A DNA stretch of 64,000 nt from contig NZ_JYJF01000020.1 of the NCBI RefSeq assembly GCF_000955975.1, positions 6,783 through 70,782 on the forward strand, read 5' to 3'. This DNA comes from Saccharothrix sp. ST-888 (GTDB lineage Bacteria; Actinomycetota; Actinomycetes; Streptomycetales; Streptomycetaceae). How positions within the stretch are numbered: position 1 is the first letter of the stretch; every line of letters starts with the position of its first letter. Under the pieces are notes generated by a model. That model made no database searches. It was given only the letters and a program-made list of their open reading frames with translations, and had not been told where the DNA came from. This document shows positions 7,832-16,174 of this stretch, one piece after another. The translations under genes and the position numbers were made by a program.

Positions 7832-8758
7832 TCAGCTCCGGGGTGGTATCCGCTCGGCCTCGACCAGGGGGAGCATCCGGTGGTAGGCCCCGGCGTCGAA
7901 GCTTCCCGCCAGCGGGGCCAGGACGGTTGCCGCAGACAGTGCGACGGCCTGGGCCAGTCGGTCGGGCCAGGGCGCGCCGGCGACCAGGCCGATCGTGAGG
8001 GCGGCCACCACGGCGTCCCCTGCTCCGGTGGGGTTGCCGGTCACCGTCCGTGGTGGACGGGCTCGCCAACTCCCTTGTGAAGTCGTGGCTATGAGGCCCT
8101 CCGGGCCGAGTGAGGCGACCACGGCCCCGGCCCCGGCGGTGCGCAGCGCCTCGGCTCCAGCGGACGGGTCCGGGCTGCCGGTGGCCGTCGCCAGCTCGTC
8201 GGCGTTCGGTTTGATCAGGGCCGGGCCGGCGGGGAGGGCGGCGAGCAGCGCCGGGCCGTCGGTGTCCAGAACCGCCGGCACCTGATGGGTGGTTGCCAGG
8301 GCGATCAGGACCCCGTACGCATCCGGTGGCAGCCCGCCGGGGAGACTCCCGGAGAGTACGACGGCCGCCGAGCCGGTGAGCAACTGCTCGTAGCGGGCGA
8401 GGAATCGGGACCACTCGGCAGCGGTGACCACCGGGCCGGGTTCGAGCAGCATGGTGGTCCGGTCGGTGTCCTGCTCGACGAGTGCCACCGTGCGGCGGGT
8501 CTCCCCGGCGATCGGGACCAGTTGGTCGTTCAGCCCGGCTGTGGCGAGGTCGGCGCGGAGCAGTTGCCCGTTGGCGCCGCCTGCCAGCCCGGTGAGCACG
8601 GCTTCGTGCCCGAGGGCCGCGAGCACACGAGCCACGTTCACCCCCTTGCCGCCGGCCCGCTGGGCGACGTCGCGGACCCGGTTGCTGGCGTTGCGGCGCA
8701 CGGTGGGCAGGTGGTAGGTGACATCGACAGCGGTGTTGAGCGTGACGGTGAGGATCAC
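7832..8758 (-). CDS. PfkB-family hexose kinase (1-phosphofructokinase type)
   Basis: 308 residues, the normal size. Begins VILTVTLNTAVDVTYHL and has the first PfkB signature at GGKGVNVARVLAALG and the second, catalytic one at NPTGAGDAVVAAL, where the Asp is the general base. This subgroup phosphorylates fructose-1-phosphate, tagatose-6-phosphate or a related sugar. The GTG at 8758 preceded by GTGGAGC was chosen because upstream residues do not match the family. No fructose PTS gene is adjacent, so the exact sugar is uncertain. Confidence 0.85.
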   Translation of the reverse strand: MILTVTLNTAVDVTYHLPTVRRNASNRVRDVAQRAGGKGVNVARVLAALGHEAVLTGLAGGANGQLLRADLATAGLNDQLVPIAGETRRTVALVEQDTDRTTMLLEPGPVVTAAEWSRFLARYEQLLTGSAAVVLSGSLPGGLPPDAYGVLIALATTHQVPAVLDTDGPALLAALPAGPALIKPNADELATATGSPDPSAGAEALRTAGAGAVVASLGPEGLIATTSQGSWRARPPRTVTGNPTGAGDAVVAALTIGLVAGAPWPDRLAQAVALSAATVLAPLAGSFDAGAYHRMLPLVEAERIPPRS

Positions 8759-9060
8759 GGGCGTTGCTCCACTCTCGGCCGGAGGGCTGGTGAATGGTGA
8801 CTGGCCATGCTTGATGATGCTCATTGGTAGTTGTTACGGTCAGTTTTGCGCAACATCCGTGTGGTGGCAGCTTGGTGGGTGGGTGCTCCGTTGGTGGTCA
8901 TCAGTCAACCGGTGGGGCCCCGGTGGGCACATCCCGCTACGGAGGGGACTTGTCTCCCGCGCGAGAGGGAGCTCGACTGGGGGAGGGCGAGGGCGGTGGG
9001 AAAAGGTAGCGTGGGCGGGCGAGTTGATCCGTGGTTGTCGATCCGTGCGAGGGGTGGCCC
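8759..9060. other. Intergenic region between divergent genes
   Basis: About 300 bases. Short open frames are present but none has a convincing ribosome site or recognisable motif. It must hold the promoter of the hexose kinase gene. No strong palindrome was noticed. Confidence 0.35.
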
Positions 9061-9120
9061 GTGGCCGATTTCGTGATCACTCCGATGACCGATGGACACG
9101 CCGACGGGGTGCTGGCGATC
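9061..9120 (+). pseudogene. N-terminal remnant of a GNAT (phosphinothricin acetyltransferase-like) gene
   Basis: A GTG at 9061 with GAGGGGTGG upstream opens a frame reading VADFVITPMTDGHADGVLAIY, a typical first strand and helix of PAT/Bar-type N-acetyltransferases. After that the frame loses all similarity and the amidohydrolase sequence begins in a different frame. Only about 20 codons survive, so this is the 5' scar of a deletion, not a functional gene. Confidence 0.6.
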
Positions 9121-9992
9121 TACCGCTGCGGCTGCGGATCGCGCCCTGGTGCATGCCCGGGATCGACATGGATGGTCTGGACCACCTGGTCGAACTCCAG
9201 CGCCGGGACGGGCGCCACCGGGCCGTGGGCGGGGTGAAGTTCTTCATCGACGGCACGGTGGAGGGCGGCACCGCCTGGCTGGAGCACCCGGACTGCCACG
9301 GCCAGGGAACGGCCGCCTTCTGGCCGGACACCGCCGAATTCGGCCGAGCCGTCGGCCACCTTGACCGGGCCGGTGTGCAGACGGCCACCCATGCGATCGG
9401 TGACGCGGGCGTACGACACGTCCTGGACACGGTCGAGGCGCTCGGAACGGCCTGGATGCGGCACCGGGTCGAGCACATCGAGACCGTGCCGGACGGCCAG
9501 CTCGGCCGCTTCGCCGCGCTCGGCGTCGCCGCGTCGATGCAGCCCAGCCACACCGCCTACACCAGGGCGGACCACGGCGACGAGTGGTCGCGCAGGCTCG
9601 GCCCGGAGCGGGCCGAACGGGCCTGGCGCTGCCGGGATCTGCGGGAGGCCGGTGCGACCCTGGCGCTCGGCTCGGACTGGCCGATCGCGCACTACGACCC
9701 CCGGCAGGTGATCGGCGCGGCGCGGCTGCGGCGGCTGCCGGGGGAGACCGGTGCCGCGCCGGTCCAGCCCGGTCAGGCGCTCACCGGGCTGATGGCGTTG
9801 GAGGGTTACACCTCGCACGCGGCGCGGGCGGCGGGTGAGGAGGCGGTCGCGGGACGGATCGCGCCCGGCTGCCGGGCCGACCTCACCGCGTTCGGGCTCG
9901 ATCCGGTGCTGGCTCCCGCGGACGAGTTCGCCGAGGCGGAGGTGCGGTTGACGATGGTCGGCGGACGGGTGGTGCACCGGGGCGGGGAGTAG
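9120..9992 (+). pseudogene. Amidohydrolase (YtcJ-like) lacking its N-terminal half
   Basis: About 290 residues match the C-terminal part of the roughly 540-residue YtcJ-like amidohydrolases: LPLRLRIAPWCMPG, THAIGDAGVRHVLD, RHRVEHIETV, LGSDWPI and the terminal GCRADLTAFGLDP with a beta-sandwich end. The first half, with the HxH metal ligands and much of the barrel, is absent. Upstream sequence is the scar of an unrelated acetyltransferase gene. The remaining frame has no frameshifts, so the loss may be recent. An in-frame start further upstream exists but would only add unrelated residues, so activity is unlikely. Confidence 0.7.
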
Positions 9993-10025
9993 GGCCGGAC
10001 GGCGGGCTGTGCTGGGGGACGGGAC

Positions 10026-10091
10026 AGGAGCGCGGGGAGCCGCGCGGCGGGCTTTTCAAGGACGTGCGGAGCGGCGCGGTTCCCCGCTCCT
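10026..10091. terminator. Long inverted repeat between convergent genes
   Basis: AGGAGCGCGGGGAGCCGCGC at 10026-10045 pairs with GCGCGGTTCCCCGCTCCT at 10074-10091 with a two-base bulge and one G-T pair. It lies between the 3' ends of the amidohydrolase remnant and the PucR gene and so can end both transcripts. Similar GCGCGGGGAACCGCGC palindromes are common in Streptomyces intergenic DNA. Confidence 0.65.
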
Positions 10092-10113
10092 GGAGGCGGT
10101 GCGTGGTCGGGCT

Positions 10114-11319
10114 TCAGACCGAGCCGCCGTTGTGGAGGTGGAGGGCGCGGAGGGCCACCTCGGTCGCGAAGCGGTTGTCCGGGTCGGCGAGTTGGTCGCC
10201 GAAGGCGCGGTCGATCAGGCGCATCCGGTAGCGGACGGTCTGGGGGTGGACACCGAGGATCTCGGCCACCTGGCTTGCGGTGCCCCGGGTGGTGAGCCAG
10301 GTCCGCAGGGTATCGATCAGGCGGGTGCGCTGGGTGGGGGTGAGCCCGGCGAGCGGGCTGAGGTACTTCTTCGCCAGCTGGCGGACCAGTCCGGTGTCGC
10401 CCAGCAGCCAGAGCGGGAGTAGATGGTCCTCGCCGCGGGCGAGCGACTGGGGCGGGATGATGCCGGCCTCGGCCAGCGCCAGCGTCTGGCGGGCCCAGCG
10501 CAGCGAGTCGGCGGCGTCGCTGAGCGGGGTGGTGAGCCCGACCGCCGCCCGGCAGCCGGCGAGGGCCGCGGTCAGCGAGGCGACCCGGTCCTCGTCCAGC
10601 GGGCCGGGGACCAGCAGGTGCGGCTCCGGGTCGGCGAGGTCCAGCAGGATGTCCCGGTCGAGCGCCGCACGGGCGGGTTTGGCACCCGGGCTGAGCGCGA
10701 TCATGGTGACCTCCTCGGGTAACGGCCAGGCGGCGTGCTCGGCGAGTTCGGCGAGCGCGCTGCGGGCGACCGAGGAGCCGGTGAGGATCCGGCGTAGCAG
10801 CCGTCGCCGCCGGTTGTCGGGCTCCTCGCCGAGTTCGGCCATCGCCTGCAGGTAGCCCTCGCGGGAGAGTTCGGCGATGTCGCCCATGTAGGCGAAGAGC
10901 GCGTCGGCGAAGGCCATCAGCACGGTGGCGGAGAGGTTGTAGCGCTTTCCGACGCTGCGGGCCCGGCGCAGCGCGACCTGGCAGCCGATCCGGTAGGCGT
11001 CCTGGAGCATGTCCAGGCTGCGTCCCTCGTACGCCTCGTAGCGGCCGAAGCGGCGGCACATCTCGTCGCGCAGCGAGGTGGTGGCGGTGGGGGCGGCGAT
11101 CTGGTCGACGAAGGTGGCGATGTTCTGTTCGATGCCGACCCGGATCACCTTGGCGCTGGGGCCGCTGAGGAGCTCGGCGTACTCCGGGATGGCGGCGACG
11201 ATCTCGGAGGCCATCTCCTTGAGCAGGCTCGGCAGTTCGGGTCGCATGATGGCGGCCAGCTCGCGCGGCACCGGTCCCAGCGGCTCGGCCAGCCGAGAGG
11301 TCTGCCGCACTCCGGCCAT
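10114..11319 (-). CDS. PucR-family transcriptional regulator
   Basis: 401 residues. The C-terminal 60 residues carry the PucR helix-turn-helix: TRGTASQVAEILGVHPQTVRYRMRLIDRAFGD. The N-terminal region (PRELAAIMRPELPSLL, then IEQNIATFVDQI) and the middle GGDEF-like sensor-type segment are typical of long PucR/CdaR-like activators in actinobacteria. The ATG at 11319 is preceded by GGGGGACATCC; the open frame continues upstream but looks non-coding. It is divergent from the secreted-protein gene at 11812 and lies just upstream of the mce locus, so it is a candidate regulator of that locus, which is inference from position only. Confidence 0.82.
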   Translation of the reverse strand: MAGVRQTSRLAEPLGPVPRELAAIMRPELPSLLKEMASEIVAAIPEYAELLSGPSAKVIRVGIEQNIATFVDQIAAPTATTSLRDEMCRRFGRYEAYEGRSLDMLQDAYRIGCQVALRRARSVGKRYNLSATVLMAFADALFAYMGDIAELSREGYLQAMAELGEEPDNRRRRLLRRILTGSSVARSALAELAEHAAWPLPEEVTMIALSPGAKPARAALDRDILLDLADPEPHLLVPGPLDEDRVASLTAALAGCRAAVGLTTPLSDAADSLRWARQTLALAEAGIIPPQSLARGEDHLLPLWLLGDTGLVRQLAKKYLSPLAGLTPTQRTRLIDTLRTWLTTRGTASQVAEILGVHPQTVRYRMRLIDRAFGDQLADPDNRFATEVALRALHLHNGGSV

Positions 11320-11811
11320 GGATGTCCCCCTGACTGTTCGGGTCCACGTGCGGGGCATCGGCCGGTCCGGGGGTGGGGAGCGCGGACCTGATCGGGCGCG
11401 TGCTGACAACGTGGGGTGGTTCGTTGAAACATAGACCACAGCGGCCCGCAAGCGCAGTACCTGCGACACGGAAAGATGGTGCGCGATGTGGACCGGACGC
11501 GGTTCGTCCGGCGGCTCGCACCCGGATGGCGCGTACTCACCTGCGGACAACGTTGCTCCGGTTCCTTGTTGCTGCGGAGACAAGGAAATACCGGGCAGTA
11601 AGGACTGGCCGAGAATCTCTGCCGGGACTGTTGCAGGCCGGGTTACCCGTGCGTAGCGTCCCCCATCAGCGAGTGCGGCCGACGGAATCGCCGCCGCGTT
11701 CCGGGAAGAACGATTTCCTGACCCGCAGCAGGTTTTCTTCGGGTAAACCACCGATCGAGATTTGGCAAGCGGGTCAACTTGAGCACGTCAACTCCAAGAA
11801 GGGAACGGCCC
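11320..11811. other. Divergent intergenic region upstream of the secreted protein and PucR genes
   Basis: About 490 bases without a supported gene. It contains the inverted repeat at 11562-11587 and must hold promoters for both divergent genes. Base composition is less GC-extreme than the flanking genes, consistent with regulatory DNA. Confidence 0.5.
11562..11587. promoter_or_regulatory. 8-bp inverted repeat, possible operator
   Basis: TTCCTTGT and ACAAGGAA are perfect inverted arms separated by 10 bases, about 225 bases before the GTG of the secreted protein and 240 bases before the PucR start. It could be a binding site for a dimeric regulator such as PucR. No consensus is known to me. 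Confidence 0.35.
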
Positions 11812-12435
11812 GTGCACAGGATCGGCAAGACCACCATCGCAGTGGCAGGCGCGCTCGTCGCGGCGGTCGGATTCGCGGCGAGCCCGGCCGCGGCGGCCGG
11901 GACGTGGACCGCGACCCCGGGCGGTGCGTGGACGGCGAAGGCGACCTCCCCGGTGCTGACCGACAACTCCACCGGCACCCAGCTGAACTGTTCCTCCTCC
12001 AGCGCTGCGGGCACTCTGCAGAGCGGTTCGGGCCTCTCCGGCACCGGGATATCCTCCATCACCTCGGTGGCCTGGGCCAGCTGCACCGGTCCGATCGGCA
12101 TCACCTTCAGCGTCACCTCCCAGGGCACGCCGTGGGCGCTCAACGCCGTCAGCTACAACGCCACCACCGGTGTCACCACGGGAACGATCACCGGCGTGAA
12201 GGCCCACATCAGCGGCGCCGGCTGCACTGCGGACTTCGGCGGTGCGACGGCGGGCAGCACGGCCACCCTCAACGCCACCTACACCAACTCCACCAGGACG
12301 CTGGCCGTCAGCGGCGGCAACCTGCACGCCTACAACGTCTCCGGCAGCTGCCTCGGTCTGCTGAACAGCGGCGACGCGGCCACCTACACCGCCAAGTACG
12401 TCCTCAACTCGGCTCAGACCATCACCTCGCCGTGA
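11812..12435 (+). CDS. Small secreted protein of unknown function
   Basis: 207 residues from a GTG preceded by AAGAAGGGA. A signal peptide (HRIGKTTIAVAGALVAAVG, cleavage after SPAAAA) is followed by a Thr/Ser/Gly-rich, beta-type mature domain without further membrane segments. Four Cys residues (LNCSSS, WASCTGP, GAGCTAD, SGSCLGL) could make two disulfides. I do not recognise an enzymatic motif. It lies 5' of another secreted protein and the mce operon in the same direction, so it may be an extracytoplasmic partner for lipid handling, but that is inference. Confidence 0.65.
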   Translation: MHRIGKTTIAVAGALVAAVGFAASPAAAAGTWTATPGGAWTAKATSPVLTDNSTGTQLNCSSSSAAGTLQSGSGLSGTGISSITSVAWASCTGPIGITFSVTSQGTPWALNAVSYNATTGVTTGTITGVKAHISGAGCTADFGGATAGSTATLNATYTNSTRTLAVSGGNLHAYNVSGSCLGLLNSGDAATYTAKYVLNSAQTITSP

Positions 12436-12508
12436 CGCGAGTCGGCACACGGCTCGGCACACGGCTTGTGACGCGACTTGTGACGCGAGTCGTTACCGAG
12501 TCGTGAGC
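12436..12508. repeat. Short direct repeats after the secreted protein gene
   Basis: TGACGCGAGTCG appears at the stop codon and again about 47 bases later, with CGGCACACGGCT twice between them and variants of TTGTGACGCGA. This looks like local slippage duplication just before the hairpin at 12509. Confidence 0.5.
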
Positions 12509-12524
12509 CCGGCCGGAAGGCCGG
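12509..12524 (+). terminator. Hairpin with GGAA loop
   Basis: CCGGCC and GGCCGG form a perfect 6-bp GC stem around the loop GGAA, a GNRA tetraloop, about 75 bases after the secreted-protein stop codon. Short but very stable; a probable terminator or attenuator before the mce locus. Confidence 0.45.
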
Positions 12525-12600
12525 CCGAGAAGTGAGAGCTCGACCGTGGGGCTCTGCGGTCCGGATCGCCGGGCCGCAGGGCCCTGTCGGAATGCTCAGC

Positions 12601-12641
12601 GGAGGACAATCCTCCGCAGCTGATTTGTCATCGGTTGACAA
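12601..12641. promoter_or_regulatory. Two palindromes, one overlapping a TTGACA box, upstream of the mce locus
   Basis: GGAGGA-CAA-TCCTCC (12601-12615) is a perfect 6-bp dyad. TTGTCA-TCGGT-TGACAA (12625-12641) is a second perfect 6-bp dyad, and its right arm contains TTGACA, a good -35 box. A clear -10 was not seen at the right distance. A third dyad, CCGGAC-GTAGT-GTCCGG, is at 12707-12723. This is the natural control region for the secreted-protein/mce operon. Confidence 0.45.
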
Positions 12642-12819
12642 AGAACAGCGGTCCCGGCGAACCCGCCGAACATTCCGGTGTGAGATCACTTGCCGCCGCT
12701 TGTTACCCGGACGTAGTGTCCGGCCTCCCGAACGAGTTCGCCCCCGATTCCTTTATCCCGCCGTACGGTGCGGCGATTTCCCGCGCTCGTACGTCGAACC
12801 TGTCCGAGGAGTACGGCAC

Positions 12820-14415
12820 ATGAGGCATGCAGTCGGCCGGCGCCGCACCGCGCGGCCCGCAGTGGTCGCAGCGGCCATGCTGGCGGCGGGGCTTGTGCTG
12901 GCGCAGGTCGCGGTGGGGGAGCAGGACGGGAAGGTGTCCGCGTCGTACAGCTGCTCCCTGCCTTCGGGGGCGCAGCGGGTCACGGTCGGGTTCAGCCAGG
13001 CGTATCCGGCGGCGGCTTTCGGCCAACGGCAGGTACAGCCGGGGAAGTTGACGGTCACGGTGAGCCTCCCCCGGGAGGCGGTGGCGGCGCTGCTACCCGC
13101 CGGGGCCTCGGCGGTGGCGGCTTCGGGTGCGCTCACCGCGCTGATCTCGCAGGGGAGTTCGGTCCGGGAGGTGTCCTGGGGCGAACTGACGGCGGCCGAG
13201 GTGCCGGTGGCGGGCACGGGGGAGCTGACGTTCACCCTGAGCGGTCCGGTGCCCTCGGTGACGGCGGCGGACGGCGCGGGGTCGGTGGGTTTCGCGGCGG
13301 GCGAGCTCCGGCTGGAGCTGCGGGCCGGGCAGGCGGCCGGAAGCGGGATCCCGGTCACCTGTGCACCGCCTGCGGGTGCGGCGGCCGTGCTCGGGACGGT
13401 ACCGGTGGGCTCGTCGTCGGCCGATCCCTCGTCCGGCCCGTCGGCGGGGGCGAGCGGGGCGACCGGCCGGAGCCCGAGCCGGAGCCCGAGCCCGGGGCTG
13501 AGTTCGAGTCCGGGAGTGACCGCGCCGTCCGGTCCGGCGCCGGCCCCGGGTGCGGCGCGCGGGGCAGTCCCGGTCCGGCCGGCGGATGCGACACCGGAGG
13601 ACTGCCAGCCGGTGCCGACCGCCGCGCTGGACCCGGAGTTCCTGCCGCCGCTGCCCGATCCCGAGCACGACAAGGTCTTCCCGGCGCCGGGGTCCCCGCC
13701 GATGCCCGAGAACGCGGCCTGCGGCTATGCGGTCGGCTACGCCAACATCACCAAGCTCGGCCAGGCTTCGCTCATCAACGATCCGGCGGCCTCCCCGGCG
13801 CTGGTCCGGGTCAACGCGAGCCGCCGGCTGGCGTTCCAGAACCTGGACGACTACCCGCACTACATGGAGGTCGACTCGGTCGGGTCGCTGCAACTGCCCG
13901 CGGCCCGGGCGACGTTCCTGACCTACGGCTTCATGCCGACCACCGCGAAGCTGGAGTTGAAACCGGTCGGCGGGCTGACCATCGTCGCGATCGGGAACGC
14001 CTTCTGGAACGAGCCGATCGAGTTCGCCATCTACGGCTACCAGTCGATGCGGATCTCCGATGTGAAGATCAACGGGACGCCGCTGGACGTGGGTCCCGAC
14101 TGCACGACGGCCCAGCCGGTCAAGCTGGCCCTGCGCGGACGGCAGGACAGCTTCCTGCCGGGCGGCGGGGACGGCAAGCCGGACTACTCGCTGCAGGGCG
14201 GCGGCCCGATCTCCCAGAAGGACCTCTACATTCCGCCCTTCACCGGTTGCGGCACCGGCGGTGACAACCTCGATGCCCTGTTCACGGCGGCGGTTTCGGG
14301 GCCGGACAACTCGCTGAACCTGGAGCAGGGCCCGCTCTGCTTCCCCTCGACCGATGACCCGTCGGACCCCAAGTGCGCGCCGGTCGTGATGCCGTCGCTG
14401 CCCCATCGCCGGTGA
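12820..14415 (+). CDS. Secreted protein, DUF6801-like, first gene of the mce transcription unit
   Basis: 531 residues. Signal peptide at 1-35, an N-terminal beta-type domain starting SYSCSLPSGAQRVTVGF (about 40-190) that resembles the DUF6801 group, then a Ser/Pro/Gly linker (SPSRSPSPG), then a second domain from about 270 with AACGYAVGYANITKLGQ and LVRVNASRRLAFQ, ending in a Cys-containing tail. No catalytic motif recognised. The ATG has a GAGGAG site. The stop is only 13 bases before the ATPase start, so it is almost certainly co-transcribed with the mce genes and may be a substrate-capture or envelope-spanning accessory. Domain name is moderately sure, function unknown. Confidence 0.7.
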   Translation: MRHAVGRRRTARPAVVAAAMLAAGLVLAQVAVGEQDGKVSASYSCSLPSGAQRVTVGFSQAYPAAAFGQRQVQPGKLTVTVSLPREAVAALLPAGASAVAASGALTALISQGSSVREVSWGELTAAEVPVAGTGELTFTLSGPVPSVTAADGAGSVGFAAGELRLELRAGQAAGSGIPVTCAPPAGAAAVLGTVPVGSSSADPSSGPSAGASGATGRSPSRSPSPGLSSSPGVTAPSGPAPAPGAARGAVPVRPADATPEDCQPVPTAALDPEFLPPLPDPEHDKVFPAPGSPPMPENAACGYAVGYANITKLGQASLINDPAASPALVRVNASRRLAFQNLDDYPHYMEVDSVGSLQLPAARATFLTYGFMPTTAKLELKPVGGLTIVAIGNAFWNEPIEFAIYGYQSMRISDVKINGTPLDVGPDCTTAQPVKLALRGRQDSFLPGGGDGKPDYSLQGGGPISQKDLYIPPFTGCGTGGDNLDALFTAAVSGPDNSLNLEQGPLCFPSTDDPSDPKCAPVVMPSLPHRR

Positions 14416-14428
14416 CCAGGGAGGTGCC

Positions 14429-15391
14429 ATGGGAATCGAAGTCGTCGTCGAGGGCCTGACGAAGTCCTTCGGCGGACAGACCGTCTGGCAGGACGTGACG
14501 CTCACCCTGCCGCCCGGTGAGGTCAGCGTGATGCTCGGCCCCTCGGGCACCGGCAAGACCGTGTTCCTGAAGTCGGTGATCGGCCTGCTCAAGCCCGAGC
14601 GGGGCCGGGTGCTGGTCAACGGGGTGGACATGGTGCGCAGTCCCGAGCAGGACATCTTCGAGGCCCGCAAGCTGTTCGGGCTGATGTTCCAGGACGGCGC
14701 GCTGTTCGGGTCGATGAACCTCTTCGACAACGTCGCCTTCCCGCTGCGGGAGCACACCCGCAAGAAGGAGACGGAGATCCGCCGGATCGTGATGGAGCGG
14801 ATGGAGATGGTCGGCCTGGTCGGCGCGGAGGCCAAACTGCCCGGGGAGATCTCCGGCGGGATGCGCAAACGCGCGGGGCTGGCACGGGCGCTGGTGCTCG
14901 ATCCGCAGATCGTGCTGTGCGACGAGCCGGACTCGGGGCTCGACCCGGTGCGCACCTCGTACCTGTCGCAGCTGCTGATCGACCTGAACGCGCAGACCGA
15001 CGCCACCATGCTGATCGTCACCCACAACCTGGACATCGCCGCCACCGTGCCCGACAACCTGGGCATGCTGTTCCGGCGGAACCTGGTCGGCTTCGGGCCC
15101 CGGGAGCTGCTGCTGACCAGCGAGGAGCCGGTGGTGCAGCAGTTCCTCAGCGGACGCCGGGCCGGACCGATCGGGATGTCGGAGGAGAAGGACCAGGCGA
15201 CGCTCGCGCTGGAGCGGCGCAGCGGGGAGCCCGCGATCGAGGCCCGCCCGGTCGCCGCCCAGTTGCAGCCCTCGCCGGGACTGCCCGAGCGCCGTGCGGT
15301 GCAGCAGCGGCGGCAGCGCGTCCTGGCGATGTGGGACCAGCTCACCCCCGCCGCCCGGCGCGCGGTCCAGGCACAGGGGGAGCCGGTATGA
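14429..15391 (+). CDS. Mce/Mkl-type ABC transporter ATPase
   Basis: 320 residues. Walker A GPSGTGKT near residue 37, signature ISGGMRKRAGLARAL, Walker B IVLCDEPDSGLDPV and the switch His in VTHNLD are all intact. The length and the C-terminal extension of about 70 residues match Mkl/MceG/MlaF ATPases, which power lipid or sterol import through YrbE permeases and the Mce proteins. GGAGG lies just before the ATG. The stop overlaps the ATG of the first YrbE gene by four bases (ATGA), indicating translational coupling. Unlike mycobacteria, where mceG is unlinked, the ATPase is inside the operon. Confidence 0.93.
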   Translation: MGIEVVVEGLTKSFGGQTVWQDVTLTLPPGEVSVMLGPSGTGKTVFLKSVIGLLKPERGRVLVNGVDMVRSPEQDIFEARKLFGLMFQDGALFGSMNLFDNVAFPLREHTRKKETEIRRIVMERMEMVGLVGAEAKLPGEISGGMRKRAGLARALVLDPQIVLCDEPDSGLDPVRTSYLSQLLIDLNAQTDATMLIVTHNLDIAATVPDNLGMLFRRNLVGFGPRELLLTSEEPVVQQFLSGRRAGPIGMSEEKDQATLALERRSGEPAIEARPVAAQLQPSPGLPERRAVQQRRQRVLAMWDQLTPAARRAVQAQGEPV

Positions 15392-16170
15392 GCCTGCCCG
15401 GGATCCCGCTGACCGGCGCGCTGCGCGAGACCGGACGGCTGTTCGCGCTCTCCGCGACCACCGTCCGGGACACCTTCCGGCGGCCGTTCCAGGTGCGCGA
15501 GCTGATCGAGCAGTTCTGGTTCGTCGCCAGCGTGACCATCCTGCCGGCCGCGCTGGTGTCGATCCCGTTCGGTGCCGTGATCGCCCTCCAGGTCGGCTCC
15601 CTGGCACAGCAGTTGGGGGCGCAGTCGTTCACCGGCGGCGCCAGTGTGCTGGCGGTGATCCAGCAGGCCAGCCCGCTGATCGTGGCCCTGCTGATCGCGG
15701 GCGCGGGCGGCTCGGCGATCTGTGCCGACCTCGGCTCCCGGAAGATCCGCGAGGAGCTGGACGCGATGGAGGTGATGGGCGTCTCGCCGATCCAGCGGCT
15801 CATCGTGCCGCGGGTGCTGGCGACCATGCTGGTGGCCGTCCTGCTCAACGGCCTGGTCTCGGTGGTCGGCACGCTCGGCGGCTACTTCTTCAACGTGATC
15901 CTCCAGCACGGCACCCCGGGCGCGTACCTGTCCAGCTTCTCCGCCCTCGCCCAGCTGCCCGACCTGTACATCAGCGAGTTCAAGGCCCTGGTCTTCGGCT
16001 TCATCGCGGGTGTGGTCGCCGCCTACCGGGGCCTCAACCCCAAGGGCGGCCCGAAGGGGGTCGGGGACGCGGTCAACCAGTCGGTGGTGATCACCTTCCT
16101 GCTGCTCTTCCTGGTGAACACCGTACTGACCGCCCTCTACCTGCAACTCGTCCCGCAGAAGGGGGCCTGA
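15388..16170 (+). CDS. YrbE/MlaE family permease A of the mce system
   Basis: 260 residues with the MlaE permease pattern: an N-terminal amphipathic helix (RELIEQFWFVASVTILPAAL), then about five membrane helices and the conserved cytoplasmic loop SRKIREELDAMEVMGVSPIQRLIVPR that contacts the ATPase. Starts at an ATG overlapping the ATPase stop. With the second YrbE protein it forms the inner-membrane channel through which lipid delivered by the Mce tube passes. Confidence 0.93.
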   Translation: MSLPGIPLTGALRETGRLFALSATTVRDTFRRPFQVRELIEQFWFVASVTILPAALVSIPFGAVIALQVGSLAQQLGAQSFTGGASVLAVIQQASPLIVALLIAGAGGSAICADLGSRKIREELDAMEVMGVSPIQRLIVPRVLATMLVAVLLNGLVSVVGTLGGYFFNVILQHGTPGAYLSSFSALAQLPDLYISEFKALVFGFIAGVVAAYRGLNPKGGPKGVGDAVNQSVVITFLLLFLVNTVLTALYLQLVPQKGA

Positions 16171-16174
16171 GCCG

